Notes under the pieces: model-generated
Database searches by the model: none
What the model saw: the letters and a program-made list of their open reading frames with translations, nothing else
What the model was told of the DNA's origin: nothing
Position numbers and translations under genes: made by a program
Shown: positions 7,560-15,061 of the stretch, piece after piece
Layout: each line of letters begins with the position of its first letter
How positions within the stretch are numbered: position 1 is the stretch's first letter
Assembly (NCBI RefSeq): GCF_018118585.1
Contig: NZ_CP069422.1
Coordinates: 1-44,127 of the forward strand
Source of the DNA: Aristaeella lactis
GTDB taxonomy: Bacteria > Bacillota > Clostridia > Christensenellales > Aristaeellaceae
Direction of reading: 5' to 3'
DNA: 44,127 nucleotides

Positions 7560-7859
7560 ATGAATCCTGTAAATCATCACAACGAATTAGTCGAACTGTC
7601 TCAGAGCATCTATAATCAAGCAGCAAACAAGATCACAAACTACTGTGCGAACAAATACTGCGGTGTTGGTAACGATACGACAGAGCAACAATTGCTTGAT
7701 TATCTATTTGTCGCCGAAGAGACCTCTGCCTATTTCCTCGGTAATGCTTTGGCGCTGCTGACCCCAACCTCACAAGAAAAAGAAATCATGAGATTTACCG
7801 ACAAACTTCGCGCCGTGATAGTACATGTCAGCACACAACTGAATCAGAAAACAAACTGA
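7560..7859 (+). CDS. Small unknown helical protein downstream of the WYL regulator
   Basis: Protein of 99 aa; family not recognised. The ATG at 7560 follows AGGAGA by 6 bases and lies 10 bp after the WYL stop, so the two are cotranscribed. The sequence is hydrophilic and predicted all-helical (NHHNELVELSQSIYNQAANK), with two Cys (YCANKYC) and no signal peptide. A partner or anti-regulator role for the WYL protein is possible but unsupported. Confidence 0.7.
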   Translation: MNPVNHHNELVELSQSIYNQAANKITNYCANKYCGVGNDTTEQQLLDYLFVAEETSAYFLGNALALLTPTSQEKEIMRFTDKLRAVIVHVSTQLNQKTN

Positions 7860-7873
7860 AAGGTGTGACGCCA

Positions 7874-8020
7874 ATGATTGCTTTCTTACTTTTTCTGATT
7901 CTCTGTATTCTTGTTGTAGGTGGCTTTCTTCATATTGTTACGGAGGCTATTGCCTTTATTGCAGCGTTAATCATTGTTTTCCTCATTTTGATTGTAAAAA
8001 AAGTTCTTCTAAGAAAGTAG
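7874..8020 (+). CDS. 48-aa two-segment membrane miniprotein
   Basis: Short gene starting at the ATG at 7874, which follows AGGTG by 8 bases, 14 bp after the previous stop. It encodes 48 residues: a hydrophobic helix (IAFLLFLILCILVVGGFL), a short polar link (HIVTEA), a second hydrophobic helix (IAFIAALIIVFLILIV) and a basic end (KKVLLRK). This is a typical bacterial membrane miniprotein, comparable in size to holin-like or toxin-like peptides. I cannot assign a function. Confidence 0.55.
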   Translation: MIAFLLFLILCILVVGGFLHIVTEAIAFIAALIIVFLILIVKKVLLRK

Positions 8021-8030
8021 GATATCAATT

Positions 8031-8858
8031 ATGAAACGTTTATTTATCATTATTCTCTTACTATCCGTTTCATGTAGTGTATGCGTTGCAGAAGGACCTA
8101 CGATCCCAATATCTGAATTGACCTTTACAGAAATACAAGACACTATAGATACATATAATTTAAAAATATGGGAAACTGGTAATTGGTCTTCAATTATCGT
8201 TCCAACAGGAATATACATCATTGGAAAAGATATACCTGCCGGAACATATGAAGTTCAGACGGCATACTCCTCACAAAAAAGCTGTGTCTATCTATGGCCT
8301 GAAGACGATGAAATATATAATTATTTCTCTGATAATCCACGATATCTTGAAACGGAAATTGGGAGCAAGCCTTATGAACTCATTTTAGTTGATGGAGATC
8401 AACTACAGCTGGATATGGTTGGCCTATCCTTCTCGATCAGCACTTATGTTCCGCGGTTTACAGTAGACCAGATGCAAGAAGAACAAGTCAAAAAGCTACG
8501 TGAAGAATATAAAGCACTTGAAAACGAACTCCATAGTCGACCGGAATGGAAAGAAGTAGTTGTTCCAACCGGAACATACGAGGTTGGGCCCAAAATCCCT
8601 GCTGACCGTTGGACAATATGGCCGCCAGACGAATACGACATAGTTGGAGTTTATTACGGACCTACTCTCTTTGGAGATAAAGATCTTGTAACCTATGAAA
8701 GGGCCGCTCTCAAAAATTCATCCTTGTCTTCATTTAAATATGGTTTTCAGAACGATCGCTTTTCTATCAATGCAAAAGAAGGCTGGTATATAAAAATAAA
8801 TGGGACAGCAACCTTCACACCATACGCAGGAAAAACACTTTTCAAGTTTATCGAATAA
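8031..8858 (+). CDS. Exported protein with two IPAGTY-type repeats
   Basis: Secreted or surface protein of 275 aa with a clear Sec signal peptide (MKRLFIIILLLSVSCSVCVA, cleavage before EG). The mature part holds two copies of a beta-rich module: VPTGIYIIGKDIPAGTYEV near residues 57-76, and VPTGTYEVGPKIPADRWTI near 180-198. A charged helix (QMQEEQVKKLREEYKALENE) lies between them. The G-x-DIPAGTY pattern is common in clostridial and actinobacterial exported proteins of unknown role. The gene starts 10 bp after the membrane miniprotein. Confidence 0.75.
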   Translation: MKRLFIIILLLSVSCSVCVAEGPTIPISELTFTEIQDTIDTYNLKIWETGNWSSIIVPTGIYIIGKDIPAGTYEVQTAYSSQKSCVYLWPEDDEIYNYFSDNPRYLETEIGSKPYELILVDGDQLQLDMVGLSFSISTYVPRFTVDQMQEEQVKKLREEYKALENELHSRPEWKEVVVPTGTYEVGPKIPADRWTIWPPDEYDIVGVYYGPTLFGDKDLVTYERAALKNSSLSSFKYGFQNDRFSINAKEGWYIKINGTATFTPYAGKTLFKFIE

Positions 8859-8922
8859 TTATAGGTTCCCTTGTTGTGAAAACTGCTGTATGCAAATTGG
8901 CCGAAGTAATAGGAGCTAACAT

Positions 8923-9636
8923 ATGAAAAAAATGTTTGTTATTACATTAGTTCTTTGTCTGTTGGTGTCTTTCGGTCATGCCGAGCAACCAGACGTGCAT
9001 ATTCACAATCTCTGGAATCTTGACATCAACTCAATGGATATCCAACAAATACATGACTATCTAGAAACAGAAAAAGGTATTTTGTCCAAAATTGTCTGGA
9101 ACTATGACAAAGCAGGTCATAATTCGCTGAATTCAATAGATAATCAAAATCTAACTCTGTTAGGTTATCCTTTCTCTCTTCATTTCACAGAATATAAGCG
9201 TGGGAAAACCTTGTCTTTAAACTTCCGAACAGTCGGAACACAAGATGATTCATACGTAATTACAAAATCATTGATAGAAAAATATGGTTCTCCTACTCTC
9301 TTATACTATGATCTTTATAGCCGTTCAGATTACGAGTGGGAACATAATATCGGTACTCCCATGTATCACAAAAGATGTATTCTCTCGTCAATTGATGATT
9401 TTGATATCCTTGATACACTACTTACCTGGGAGCATTATGAAGAAAATCAGTATGCCTGGGGCGAGATCCAGCTGAACGTTTATATAGACAACATCGAGAT
9501 CAGAATTGAAGGCCATGACTATGGAAAATGTTCTGTATATATAACCTTTGATAATTATGTCCCAAAGATAGAAGTTAAAGAGATTGATGAATCAAAAAAA
9601 CATTTTCTCCTATACAGATACGGGGTTTTAAAATGA
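8923..9636 (+). CDS. Exported protein of unknown function
   Basis: Protein of 237 aa with a signal peptide (MKKMFVITLVLCLLVSFGHA, cleavage before EQP). The ATG follows AGGAG. I recognise no domain; the mature part is mixed alpha/beta with many Tyr and Asp residues. Its stop codon overlaps the start of the metallo-beta-lactamase gene by 4 bp (ATGA), so translation is coupled and the products probably act in the same extracytoplasmic process. Confidence 0.75.
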   Translation: MKKMFVITLVLCLLVSFGHAEQPDVHIHNLWNLDINSMDIQQIHDYLETEKGILSKIVWNYDKAGHNSLNSIDNQNLTLLGYPFSLHFTEYKRGKTLSLNFRTVGTQDDSYVITKSLIEKYGSPTLLYYDLYSRSDYEWEHNIGTPMYHKRCILSSIDDFDILDTLLTWEHYEENQYAWGEIQLNVYIDNIEIRIEGHDYGKCSVYITFDNYVPKIEVKEIDESKKHFLLYRYGVLK

Positions 9637-10481
9637 AGCGACTACTATGTTTCCTTCTATGCATGCTTTTTCTCCCGGTAATAAGTTCCGGCGAGGAAAG
9701 CATACCTGCCGACACACTGGTCATTCATTTCCTTGATGTTGGTCAAGGTGATGCTGCCATTATTCAGTGTGGAGGACAGACACTCATGATTGATGGCGGA
9801 GATCGAGATAGTAACCAGTTTATATATGCTTACTTGAAAGATCTCGAAATAGAATATATAGACTATATAATTGCCACGCATCCACATGATGACCACGTGA
9901 AAGGCTTAGCCACAGCATTATCTCTCTGTAATGCCGGTACTGTATACTCACCAGTAACAGAATATGATGGGGACGGCTTCCGAGATTTCATCAAGAAACT
10001 CACCGAGAGAAATCTCCACATCACCACTCCTCATCGCGGTGATGTATTCAACGTAGGATCAGCTACTGTGATCTTTCTCACAGAACCGCAGGAATCATGG
10101 GATATGAATGATCAGTCTCTGATGGTAAAAATCACGTTCGGCAATACTTCTTTTATCTTTACAGGAGACGCAGCTTGGGAAGCAGAGCAGGATGCGCTAG
10201 GCAGCGGAATCGACCTGCATGCTGATGTCTTGAAGCTTGGTCATCACGGTTCCACAACCTCATCCTCTCAAGCGTTTCTAGATGCCGTCCACCCAAGATA
10301 TGCTATTATCAGTGTCGGTGTAAATAATAAGTATGGTCATCCAGCAGATGAAACCTTACTAAAACTGTCACATATGTATGTTTCAGTCTTTCGGACTGAC
10401 AAACATGGAACGATTGTCTGCACCAGTAGTGACGGTGTCAATCTCAGCTTTGTTATAACAAAAAAGAACGGAAAGTGGTAA
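9633..10481 (+). CDS. Exported ComEC/Rec2-like metallo-beta-lactamase-fold hydrolase
   Basis: Protein of 282 aa with a signal peptide (MKRLLCFLLCMLFLPVISSG) followed by one metallo-beta-lactamase domain. Visible motifs are FLDVGQGDA (33-41), the metal-binding HPHDDH (83-88), a further metal-ligand Asp in FTGDAAWE, and GHHGS (203-207). This is the ComEC C-terminal subtype, which in the competence channel is thought to act as a nuclease at the cell surface. Here it is free-standing, without the transmembrane ComEC pore. The residues suggest an active metal-dependent hydrolase; the substrate (DNA, nucleotide or phosphoester) is unknown. Confidence 0.88.
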   Translation: MKRLLCFLLCMLFLPVISSGEESIPADTLVIHFLDVGQGDAAIIQCGGQTLMIDGGDRDSNQFIYAYLKDLEIEYIDYIIATHPHDDHVKGLATALSLCNAGTVYSPVTEYDGDGFRDFIKKLTERNLHITTPHRGDVFNVGSATVIFLTEPQESWDMNDQSLMVKITFGNTSFIFTGDAAWEAEQDALGSGIDLHADVLKLGHHGSTTSSSQAFLDAVHPRYAIISVGVNNKYGHPADETLLKLSHMYVSVFRTDKHGTIVCTSSDGVNLSFVITKKNGKW

Positions 10482-10482
10482 T

Positions 10483-11058
10483 ATGAAAAAAATCGTTTGC
10501 ATTGTCTTAACTATATTTCTTTTTCTTTCTATCGCTTTGGCTGAACCCGTCACACAACAACCATACGAATTGGTCGTTGACGGAGAGTCCCGCATAGGAA
10601 AATACACCGGCAATATGGAAAACGGCATTCCAGATGGATATGGGCTTTTCGTCACCACAAACCCCAACGGATATAGTTGGCACTATATTGGCAATTGGAA
10701 AGCCGGTTTAATGCATGGTGAAGGTTCAACATACTGGGAAGATGGTTCCCTTGAGATTGGTGAATACGATGAGGGGCATTTTGTATTCGGCTATTGTTAC
10801 TATGATGGGGCTGATCTTGAACTATATAGTACGTTATCAACGGATCGCTCATTGACAGATTCTGAATCGGCACTAGTCGAACCAACAGAACCAACAGAAC
10901 CAACAGTTCAGTACATTGGTAATAAGAACTCTCATGTGTTCCATAAATTGGATTGTGGTTCAGTCAAAATTATGAAGGATAAAAACAAGGTGAACTTTTA
11001 TTCACGCGAGGAAGCCATCGATATGCACTATAAACCTTGTGGCGAATGCAATCCTTAA
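10483..11058 (+). CDS. Exported MORN-repeat protein with a C-terminal Cys module
   Basis: Protein of 191 aa, starting 1 bp after the metallo-beta-lactamase gene. A signal peptide (MKKIVCIVLTIFLFLSIALA) is followed by MORN-like repeats (GKYTGNMENGIPDGYG, then YIGNWKAGLMHGEG, then GEYDEG). Next comes a short EPTEPTEPT linker and a C-terminal module with VFHKLDCGS...YKPCGECNP (H-x3-C...C-x2-C). The same terminal module type ends the protein at 14222-14785, and it is common at the end of ComEC-associated clostridial proteins, where metal binding is expected. A shared role with the adjacent hydrolase at the envelope is inferred. Confidence 0.78.
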   Translation: MKKIVCIVLTIFLFLSIALAEPVTQQPYELVVDGESRIGKYTGNMENGIPDGYGLFVTTNPNGYSWHYIGNWKAGLMHGEGSTYWEDGSLEIGEYDEGHFVFGYCYYDGADLELYSTLSTDRSLTDSESALVEPTEPTEPTVQYIGNKNSHVFHKLDCGSVKIMKDKNKVNFYSREEAIDMHYKPCGECNP

Positions 11059-11140
11059 GCAACTCGGCTTTGATAAAACAGTTTTACAAAAAAGATATAT
11101 GTTATTTATCGCAAAGAATCCAAAGAAACAAACCAGGTAT

Positions 11141-11214
11141 CAAAGATGAAACAACAACATTCCTGATTATATTTCCAGATTTCAAACAAACTTTTATACA
11201 TTGTTTCATCTTTG
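11141..11214 (+). terminator. Long-loop inverted repeat between convergent genes
   Basis: CAAAGATGAAACAA (11141-11154) and TTGTTTCATCTTTG (11201-11214) are a perfect 14-bp inverted repeat with a 46-nt loop. A short T run follows on the plus strand. It lies after the MORN gene and overlaps the end of the oppositely oriented K+ channel gene. It could end plus-strand transcription, but the loop is long. Confidence 0.35.
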
Positions 11215-12102
11215 TTTTTGAAAATAGCCATCATCGCTTAGCTTCTTTATAATTCGTGCCTGCAAATTAAGAAGATCATCATGATCCATCTCTTCAATAG
11301 CATCCCTTCCTTGTGAGGTCTTATTCACTTCTTCCTCCTTATCTCTGGTAATCGCCTGATTAAACCCTGCCGCAATAATACCAGTGGGAATTGCAATAAT
11401 ACCAATACCAACTAAACTGATAAGAGAAGCAAACAATCGGCCAACATGTGTTATTGGGTATACATCACCATAACCTACTGTTGTTAATGTGCATATTGCC
11501 CACCATAGCGAAGAGATTACGTTCGGAAATTGCTCTGGCTGAACAGGGTTTTCAACTGTATACATAATAATCGCTGAAAACAGCATAACAAAGAAACAAA
11601 TAACAACAGACATTATCAGTTGTGGCCCTGATGTTTTTATGACCTTGACTATAATCTGCAGAGCCTCAAAGTATCTCCCAAGCTTGAACACTCGCAATAG
11701 ACGGAACAATCTGAAAAGACGCATCATACGCAGGAAACGAAGGTCTGCAGAAATAAAAGGCAAATAGAATGGTAGTATGGCTAAAAGATCAATAATTGCC
11801 ATGAAGGAGAAAACATATTTCAACCGGGGATGCTTTGATTCCGGAAATAACAAGTCTGCCGTCCATATTCTCAGAAGATATTCTATCGTAAAAACAACAA
11901 CTGTTATTACTTCAAAAATCTGAAAAACAGAATGGTATTTATCATATATGCTGACAAATGATTCCAAAATAATAGAAATAATGCTTAGCGCAATTAAAAT
12001 CATAATAGACCAATCAAAAATCTTACTGACTAGATCTCCTTCCTCTGCCTTGCTGATTATCTCATAGATACGTTTTTTGATTTTCTTCATATTGCAAGTC
12101 AC
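11206..12102 (-). CDS. Voltage-gated K+ channel family protein (6TM, Kv-like)
   Basis: Membrane channel of 298 aa. A GTG start at 12102 follows GGAGGGG; an ATG at 12090 is the alternative. Four voltage-sensor helices come first, with an Arg-rich S4 (RFLRMMRLFRLFRLLRVFK). The pore helix, the K+ selectivity filter TVGYGD and S6 (ASLISLVGIGIIAIPTGII) follow, then a ~60-residue cytoplasmic tail ending in a helix (LLNLQARIIKKL). All elements of a tetrameric Kv-type channel are present. It is last in a minus-strand run behind a helical protein and a DUF4236 protein, with gaps of 22 and 31 bp, so it is probably cotranscribed with them. Confidence 0.93.
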   Translation of the reverse strand: MTCNMKKIKKRIYEIISKAEEGDLVSKIFDWSIMILIALSIISIILESFVSIYDKYHSVFQIFEVITVVVFTIEYLLRIWTADLLFPESKHPRLKYVFSFMAIIDLLAILPFYLPFISADLRFLRMMRLFRLFRLLRVFKLGRYFEALQIIVKVIKTSGPQLIMSVVICFFVMLFSAIIMYTVENPVQPEQFPNVISSLWWAICTLTTVGYGDVYPITHVGRLFASLISLVGIGIIAIPTGIIAAGFNQAITRDKEEEVNKTSQGRDAIEEMDHDDLLNLQARIIKKLSDDGYFQKQR

Positions 12103-12124
12103 ATTATCCCCTCCGCTACAGTAA

Positions 12125-12769
12125 CTACTTTTCTTTCAAGAAACCTTCCAATTTCTTCTGGAGTTTTTCAAGCCGTCCAACATATCCTCTCTTCGTTGAA
12201 TCTGTCAGTCCATATTTCATTGCAAGTTTGCAGATGGCGATGGCCTCCTGATATCTTGCTGCTTTCTCATACATAATCACCAGTTGTTGGAAAGAAGGAA
12301 TCCTTGGCAGTATTCCTCCCATATCCTTAACCAACAGATTCTTATACTGTGGAAATAGCTTGACATCCATCATGTGATACTTTTCTGCCAGATTAAGTGC
12401 ATTATCGCGAAAAGTCCTTTGCTTGTAATAACAATCTGCCGCACCCATGAGATAAAAATGCTTATCCACGGGTGTTGCTTTCTCATAAATCTTATCACAA
12501 TGCTCAATGATTTTATCTGCCAAGTCATAATCGTGATCAGAAACTGCCCAGCCAATAAAACTCCCCAAATATGGCAATGGCCTAGCAGATGTATATGAAA
12601 TCTTCCCCTCAATCGGAGAGTCACAAGAATCACCACCAAGGCCCGATTTTGCATATCGTTTCATGGATTCACTTTGCTCAAAAGATAATGATATCCAAAA
12701 ATCCTCCAGGCCAAGATAACCAATCATACCTTCGATTCTTTTCTTGCGTATTCTGTCAAACACTCCCAT
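12125..12769 (-). CDS. Unknown TPR-like helical protein
   Basis: Soluble protein of 214 aa. The ATG at 12769 follows AAAGGTG and is preferred to an upstream GTG at 12796. It is predicted helical throughout, with helix-turn-helix pairs like YLMGAADCYYKQRTFRDNAL and VIMYEKAARYQEAIAICKLA that resemble tetratricopeptide repeats. The C-terminus is a charged coil (GRLEKLQKKLEGFLKEK). No enzyme motif is visible. It lies between the DUF4236 and K+ channel genes. Confidence 0.7.
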   Translation of the reverse strand: MGVFDRIRKKRIEGMIGYLGLEDFWISLSFEQSESMKRYAKSGLGGDSCDSPIEGKISYTSARPLPYLGSFIGWAVSDHDYDLADKIIEHCDKIYEKATPVDKHFYLMGAADCYYKQRTFRDNALNLAEKYHMMDVKLFPQYKNLLVKDMGGILPRIPSFQQLVIMYEKAARYQEAIAICKLAMKYGLTDSTKRGYVGRLEKLQKKLEGFLKEK

Positions 12770-12800
12770 AAAGCACACCTTTGCCTCACCGGTCACTTAA

Positions 12801-14147
12801 TTAGAAGTCATCAAAGGGCTTGATAGCCTTAAATGCCCAAGTCTGGGTTGCCTTATAACGATTTTCGAACCGACCAATAAATTCAATGGGGTTCTGCTGC
12901 CGTAAAGGGACATTTTCAAATCCGGTTCGTTCATACTTGATTGAATACAAGCACTCGTCAACCTCGTTGCCTTCTTTGTCTCGCCGAGTAGCAAATCCAG
13001 ACGTTAATATACGCTTTATTGCGGGAGAAATATCAAATACTCCTGAAGTGATACAGATACCCAAGCCAAAGACCATTTCCGCATATTCCGTCTGAATTGT
13101 TGTCCGACTTTTATCTTTTTCTTTCACACCACCATTAGCCAGCCGTGTAATTGCTTGCTTTGGTATTACACTCTCTGGAGGTAGCAGCAAATCTATATAC
13201 ATATTGCCGGTATCAGCCTCATATTCATAATCCACATTGACTTCTACCGGAAGCGTACTGCTTGACAGCCATGTCTCCAAGTGCTTTTTGACATATTCAT
13301 CCGAACCAGCCATTTTTTCCTTCATTGTGGCACAGGCTTTCTCATATTCTCTGATATAAATAGCATTCTGCGTTTCTGCCTCTTTATTTTGCTGCTGTTC
13401 AAATTCCTGTTTTTTCTTCTCCCATTCAGCATGCTGCTTCTGATATTGTAATTCCAAGTTTTCGGCGACGTATTCTGCTCTTAGCTTCTTAACACGCCAG
13501 AAGGCTTTTGATGTAACATGAAGACTGGCATAAGTCGTTAAGCTTGTTTCAATTTCATGCCTAGATGGTTCTTTCTGATCAAAGGCTTTTTTCTGATATT
13601 CTTTATGGGGAATAGCAGCTAGCTCATGCTCATAATCTTCCATAGTTTTCACGGTAAAAGAATAGTGGTGAATATTAACCAGTTCTGCCAATGCGTTCTC
13701 TGCTTCCCGATATTCCTGTTCACCTTTTTCTCGCCATTGGCTAATTAATTGCTCTTTTTGGGCCTTAAAATCTGAGGTTGCCTTCATTTTCTTCAAAAAG
13801 AACTCATCTGTAATTACATCGCCATTTTTATCTTCAATCGTTATTTTCCCGCTACCATTGATTTTTATGATCACTGGCTTGTATTGCTCATATCTTCTCA
13901 GAAACTCTGGATCATATCCTTTGCCGCGCCCAGAAGAAGATGCCTGTCGCGTTGTTGTTTTGCCCCCACCAATTTTCTCACGCATATAAAGGCCAGTGCC
14001 TGGAATACCAGTATTCAGATATGTGCCATTTTTCCCGATATTAATTGATGCGCCTTTAGGTCCAATCGTTGTGCTCATTCCTGATTTAGAGAAATTGATA
14101 CGAACACCTGGCAAAATCTTAACAGAACGTCTAAATCTCATTCCCAT
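12801..14147 (-). CDS. DUF4236 protein with a large coiled-coil/globular extension
   Basis: Protein of 448 aa. The ATG at 14147 sits 8 bases after AGGAG. The first ~55 residues are a DUF4236 domain: MGMRFRRSVKILPGVRINFS, then KSGMSTTIGPKGASINIGKN and GTYLNTGIPGTGLY, a Gly-rich beta unit of unknown function. A charged coiled coil from about 130 to 300 follows, then a C-terminal mixed domain (~150 aa) with VNVDYEYEADTGNMYIDLLL. DUF4236 usually occurs as an N-terminal tag on small bacterial proteins. The long extension is unassigned. It is the first gene of the operon that ends in the K+ channel. Confidence 0.8.
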   Translation of the reverse strand: MGMRFRRSVKILPGVRINFSKSGMSTTIGPKGASINIGKNGTYLNTGIPGTGLYMREKIGGGKTTTRQASSSGRGKGYDPEFLRRYEQYKPVIIKINGSGKITIEDKNGDVITDEFFLKKMKATSDFKAQKEQLISQWREKGEQEYREAENALAELVNIHHYSFTVKTMEDYEHELAAIPHKEYQKKAFDQKEPSRHEIETSLTTYASLHVTSKAFWRVKKLRAEYVAENLELQYQKQHAEWEKKKQEFEQQQNKEAETQNAIYIREYEKACATMKEKMAGSDEYVKKHLETWLSSSTLPVEVNVDYEYEADTGNMYIDLLLPPESVIPKQAITRLANGGVKEKDKSRTTIQTEYAEMVFGLGICITSGVFDISPAIKRILTSGFATRRDKEGNEVDECLYSIKYERTGFENVPLRQQNPIEFIGRFENRYKATQTWAFKAIKPFDDF

Positions 14148-14186
14148 AAACACAACTCCTTTTTAGCATTTTGTTCTTGCGTCTGA

Positions 14187-14215
14187 GAAAAACCGACACT
14201 TTCATCAGTGTCGGT
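14187..14215 (-). terminator. Rho-independent terminator after the peptidoglycan-binding gene
   Basis: ACCGACACT (14192-14200) and AGTGTCGGT (14207-14215) form a perfect 9-bp stem with a 6-nt loop. On the minus strand it is followed by TTTTT (14187-14191). It lies just after the stop at 14222, so it separates that gene from the DUF4236 operon. Confidence 0.85.
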
Positions 14216-14221
14216 ACAGTA

Positions 14222-14785
14222 TTAGTGACAATGCGAACAGGGTGTAAGTCCTTTTCTTAATGCATCAGAAAGCGTCATTGATGTGGCAGTCTTCATTCCA
14301 GAGCAATCAGATCTGCTGTGATAAACCTTCCCCTTTTTCGATTTGTATACAGTTTCTTGTTGCTTAGGCCAGTTGGTTATCTTCTCCCATACTTCCTCGG
14401 TACATTTTCCGGTTTCTTCTAGTCTATTGTTGATCTGGAAATCCTTTACAGCTTTGATAGTAGCATTATCATACTTTCCTGAAGCCTTTCCAGAAAGATA
14501 GCCGTACTGGACAAGAAGTTCCTGTAAAGCAGTAACTTCATCACCCTTACTTCCGCTCTTCAGTTCTGGCACCATTGTTGGTTCTGGAGTCGGACTTGGT
14601 GTCGCTGTTGGCTCCTCAGTTATCTTCGGAGTAGCCGTAAGTTCTGAATCTTTCCCCTTGATTCCTGTATCCACAGAAGACAAACTTTTTGTCGCTGTAG
14701 TAGCGTTTTTACCACCCTTTCCACCAAAGGCAGCAACAACAATCACGGCCAGAATTAGAATTATGAAGAGTTTCCCTTTCTTCAT
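14222..14785 (-). CDS. Membrane-anchored peptidoglycan-binding (PG_binding_1) protein with C-terminal Cys module
   Basis: Protein of 187 aa from the ATG at 14785, chosen because the promoter start point near 14822 excludes the longer form beginning at 14890. An N-terminal hydrophobic segment (LFIILILAVIVVAAFGG) anchors it or acts as a signal. A low-complexity linker rich in Thr and Pro (ATPKITEEPTATPSPTPEPT) follows. Next is a PG_binding_1 domain (SGSKGDEVTALQELLVQYGY...NATIKAVKDFQ) that should bind the cell wall. The end is a Cys module, VYHSRSDCSG...LTPCSHCH, like the end of the MORN protein at 10483. A cell-wall role is likely; the exact one is unknown. Confidence 0.83.
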   Translation of the reverse strand: MKKGKLFIILILAVIVVAAFGGKGGKNATTATKSLSSVDTGIKGKDSELTATPKITEEPTATPSPTPEPTMVPELKSGSKGDEVTALQELLVQYGYLSGKASGKYDNATIKAVKDFQINNRLEETGKCTEEVWEKITNWPKQQETVYKSKKGKVYHSRSDCSGMKTATSMTLSDALRKGLTPCSHCH

Positions 14786-14828
14786 TTTGTCTGCCCCCAA
14801 GCCTATTTTGTTTCTTACCATTATGTAT

Positions 14829-14857
14829 CTTATATCATATAAGAATTCCATTGTAAA
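14829..14857 (-). promoter_or_regulatory. Promoter of the peptidoglycan-binding gene
   Basis: On the minus strand, -35 TTTACA (14852-14857), a 17-bp spacer and -10 TATAAG (14829-14834). Transcription would start near 14822 and lead into the ATG at 14785. Confidence 0.65.
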
Positions 14858-14918
14858 CACACTAACAGCAACCCACGCATATTTATGCAAGGGTTAACCG
14901 GTATCATGGATAGAATTC

Positions 14919-14946
14919 TTGCAAAACCTTCTTTGTTTGATATAAT
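14919..14946 (+). promoter_or_regulatory. Promoter of the helicase-kinase cluster
   Basis: -35 TTGCAA (14919-14924), a 16-bp spacer and a perfect -10 TATAAT (14941-14946). The start would be near 14953, leaving a leader of about 110 nt before the helicase gene at 15062. It is the best promoter upstream of the gene cluster that runs to 32924. Confidence 0.7.
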
Positions 14947-15061
14947 GAAAAAGTCATACAGCAGTTGAATTTCATGTATTTGGGCGAAGTCATAGATTCC
15001 CAAAGATAACAAGAAGAAAAAGTATACATATCATGGATACTGAATCCACAGGAGTGTCAAT

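Noticed and set aside
10876-10905. Tandem nucleotide repeat (ccaacagaa units) as a regulatory repeat
   Set aside because: It encodes the EPTEPTEPT linker of the MORN protein, an ordinary low-complexity spacer.
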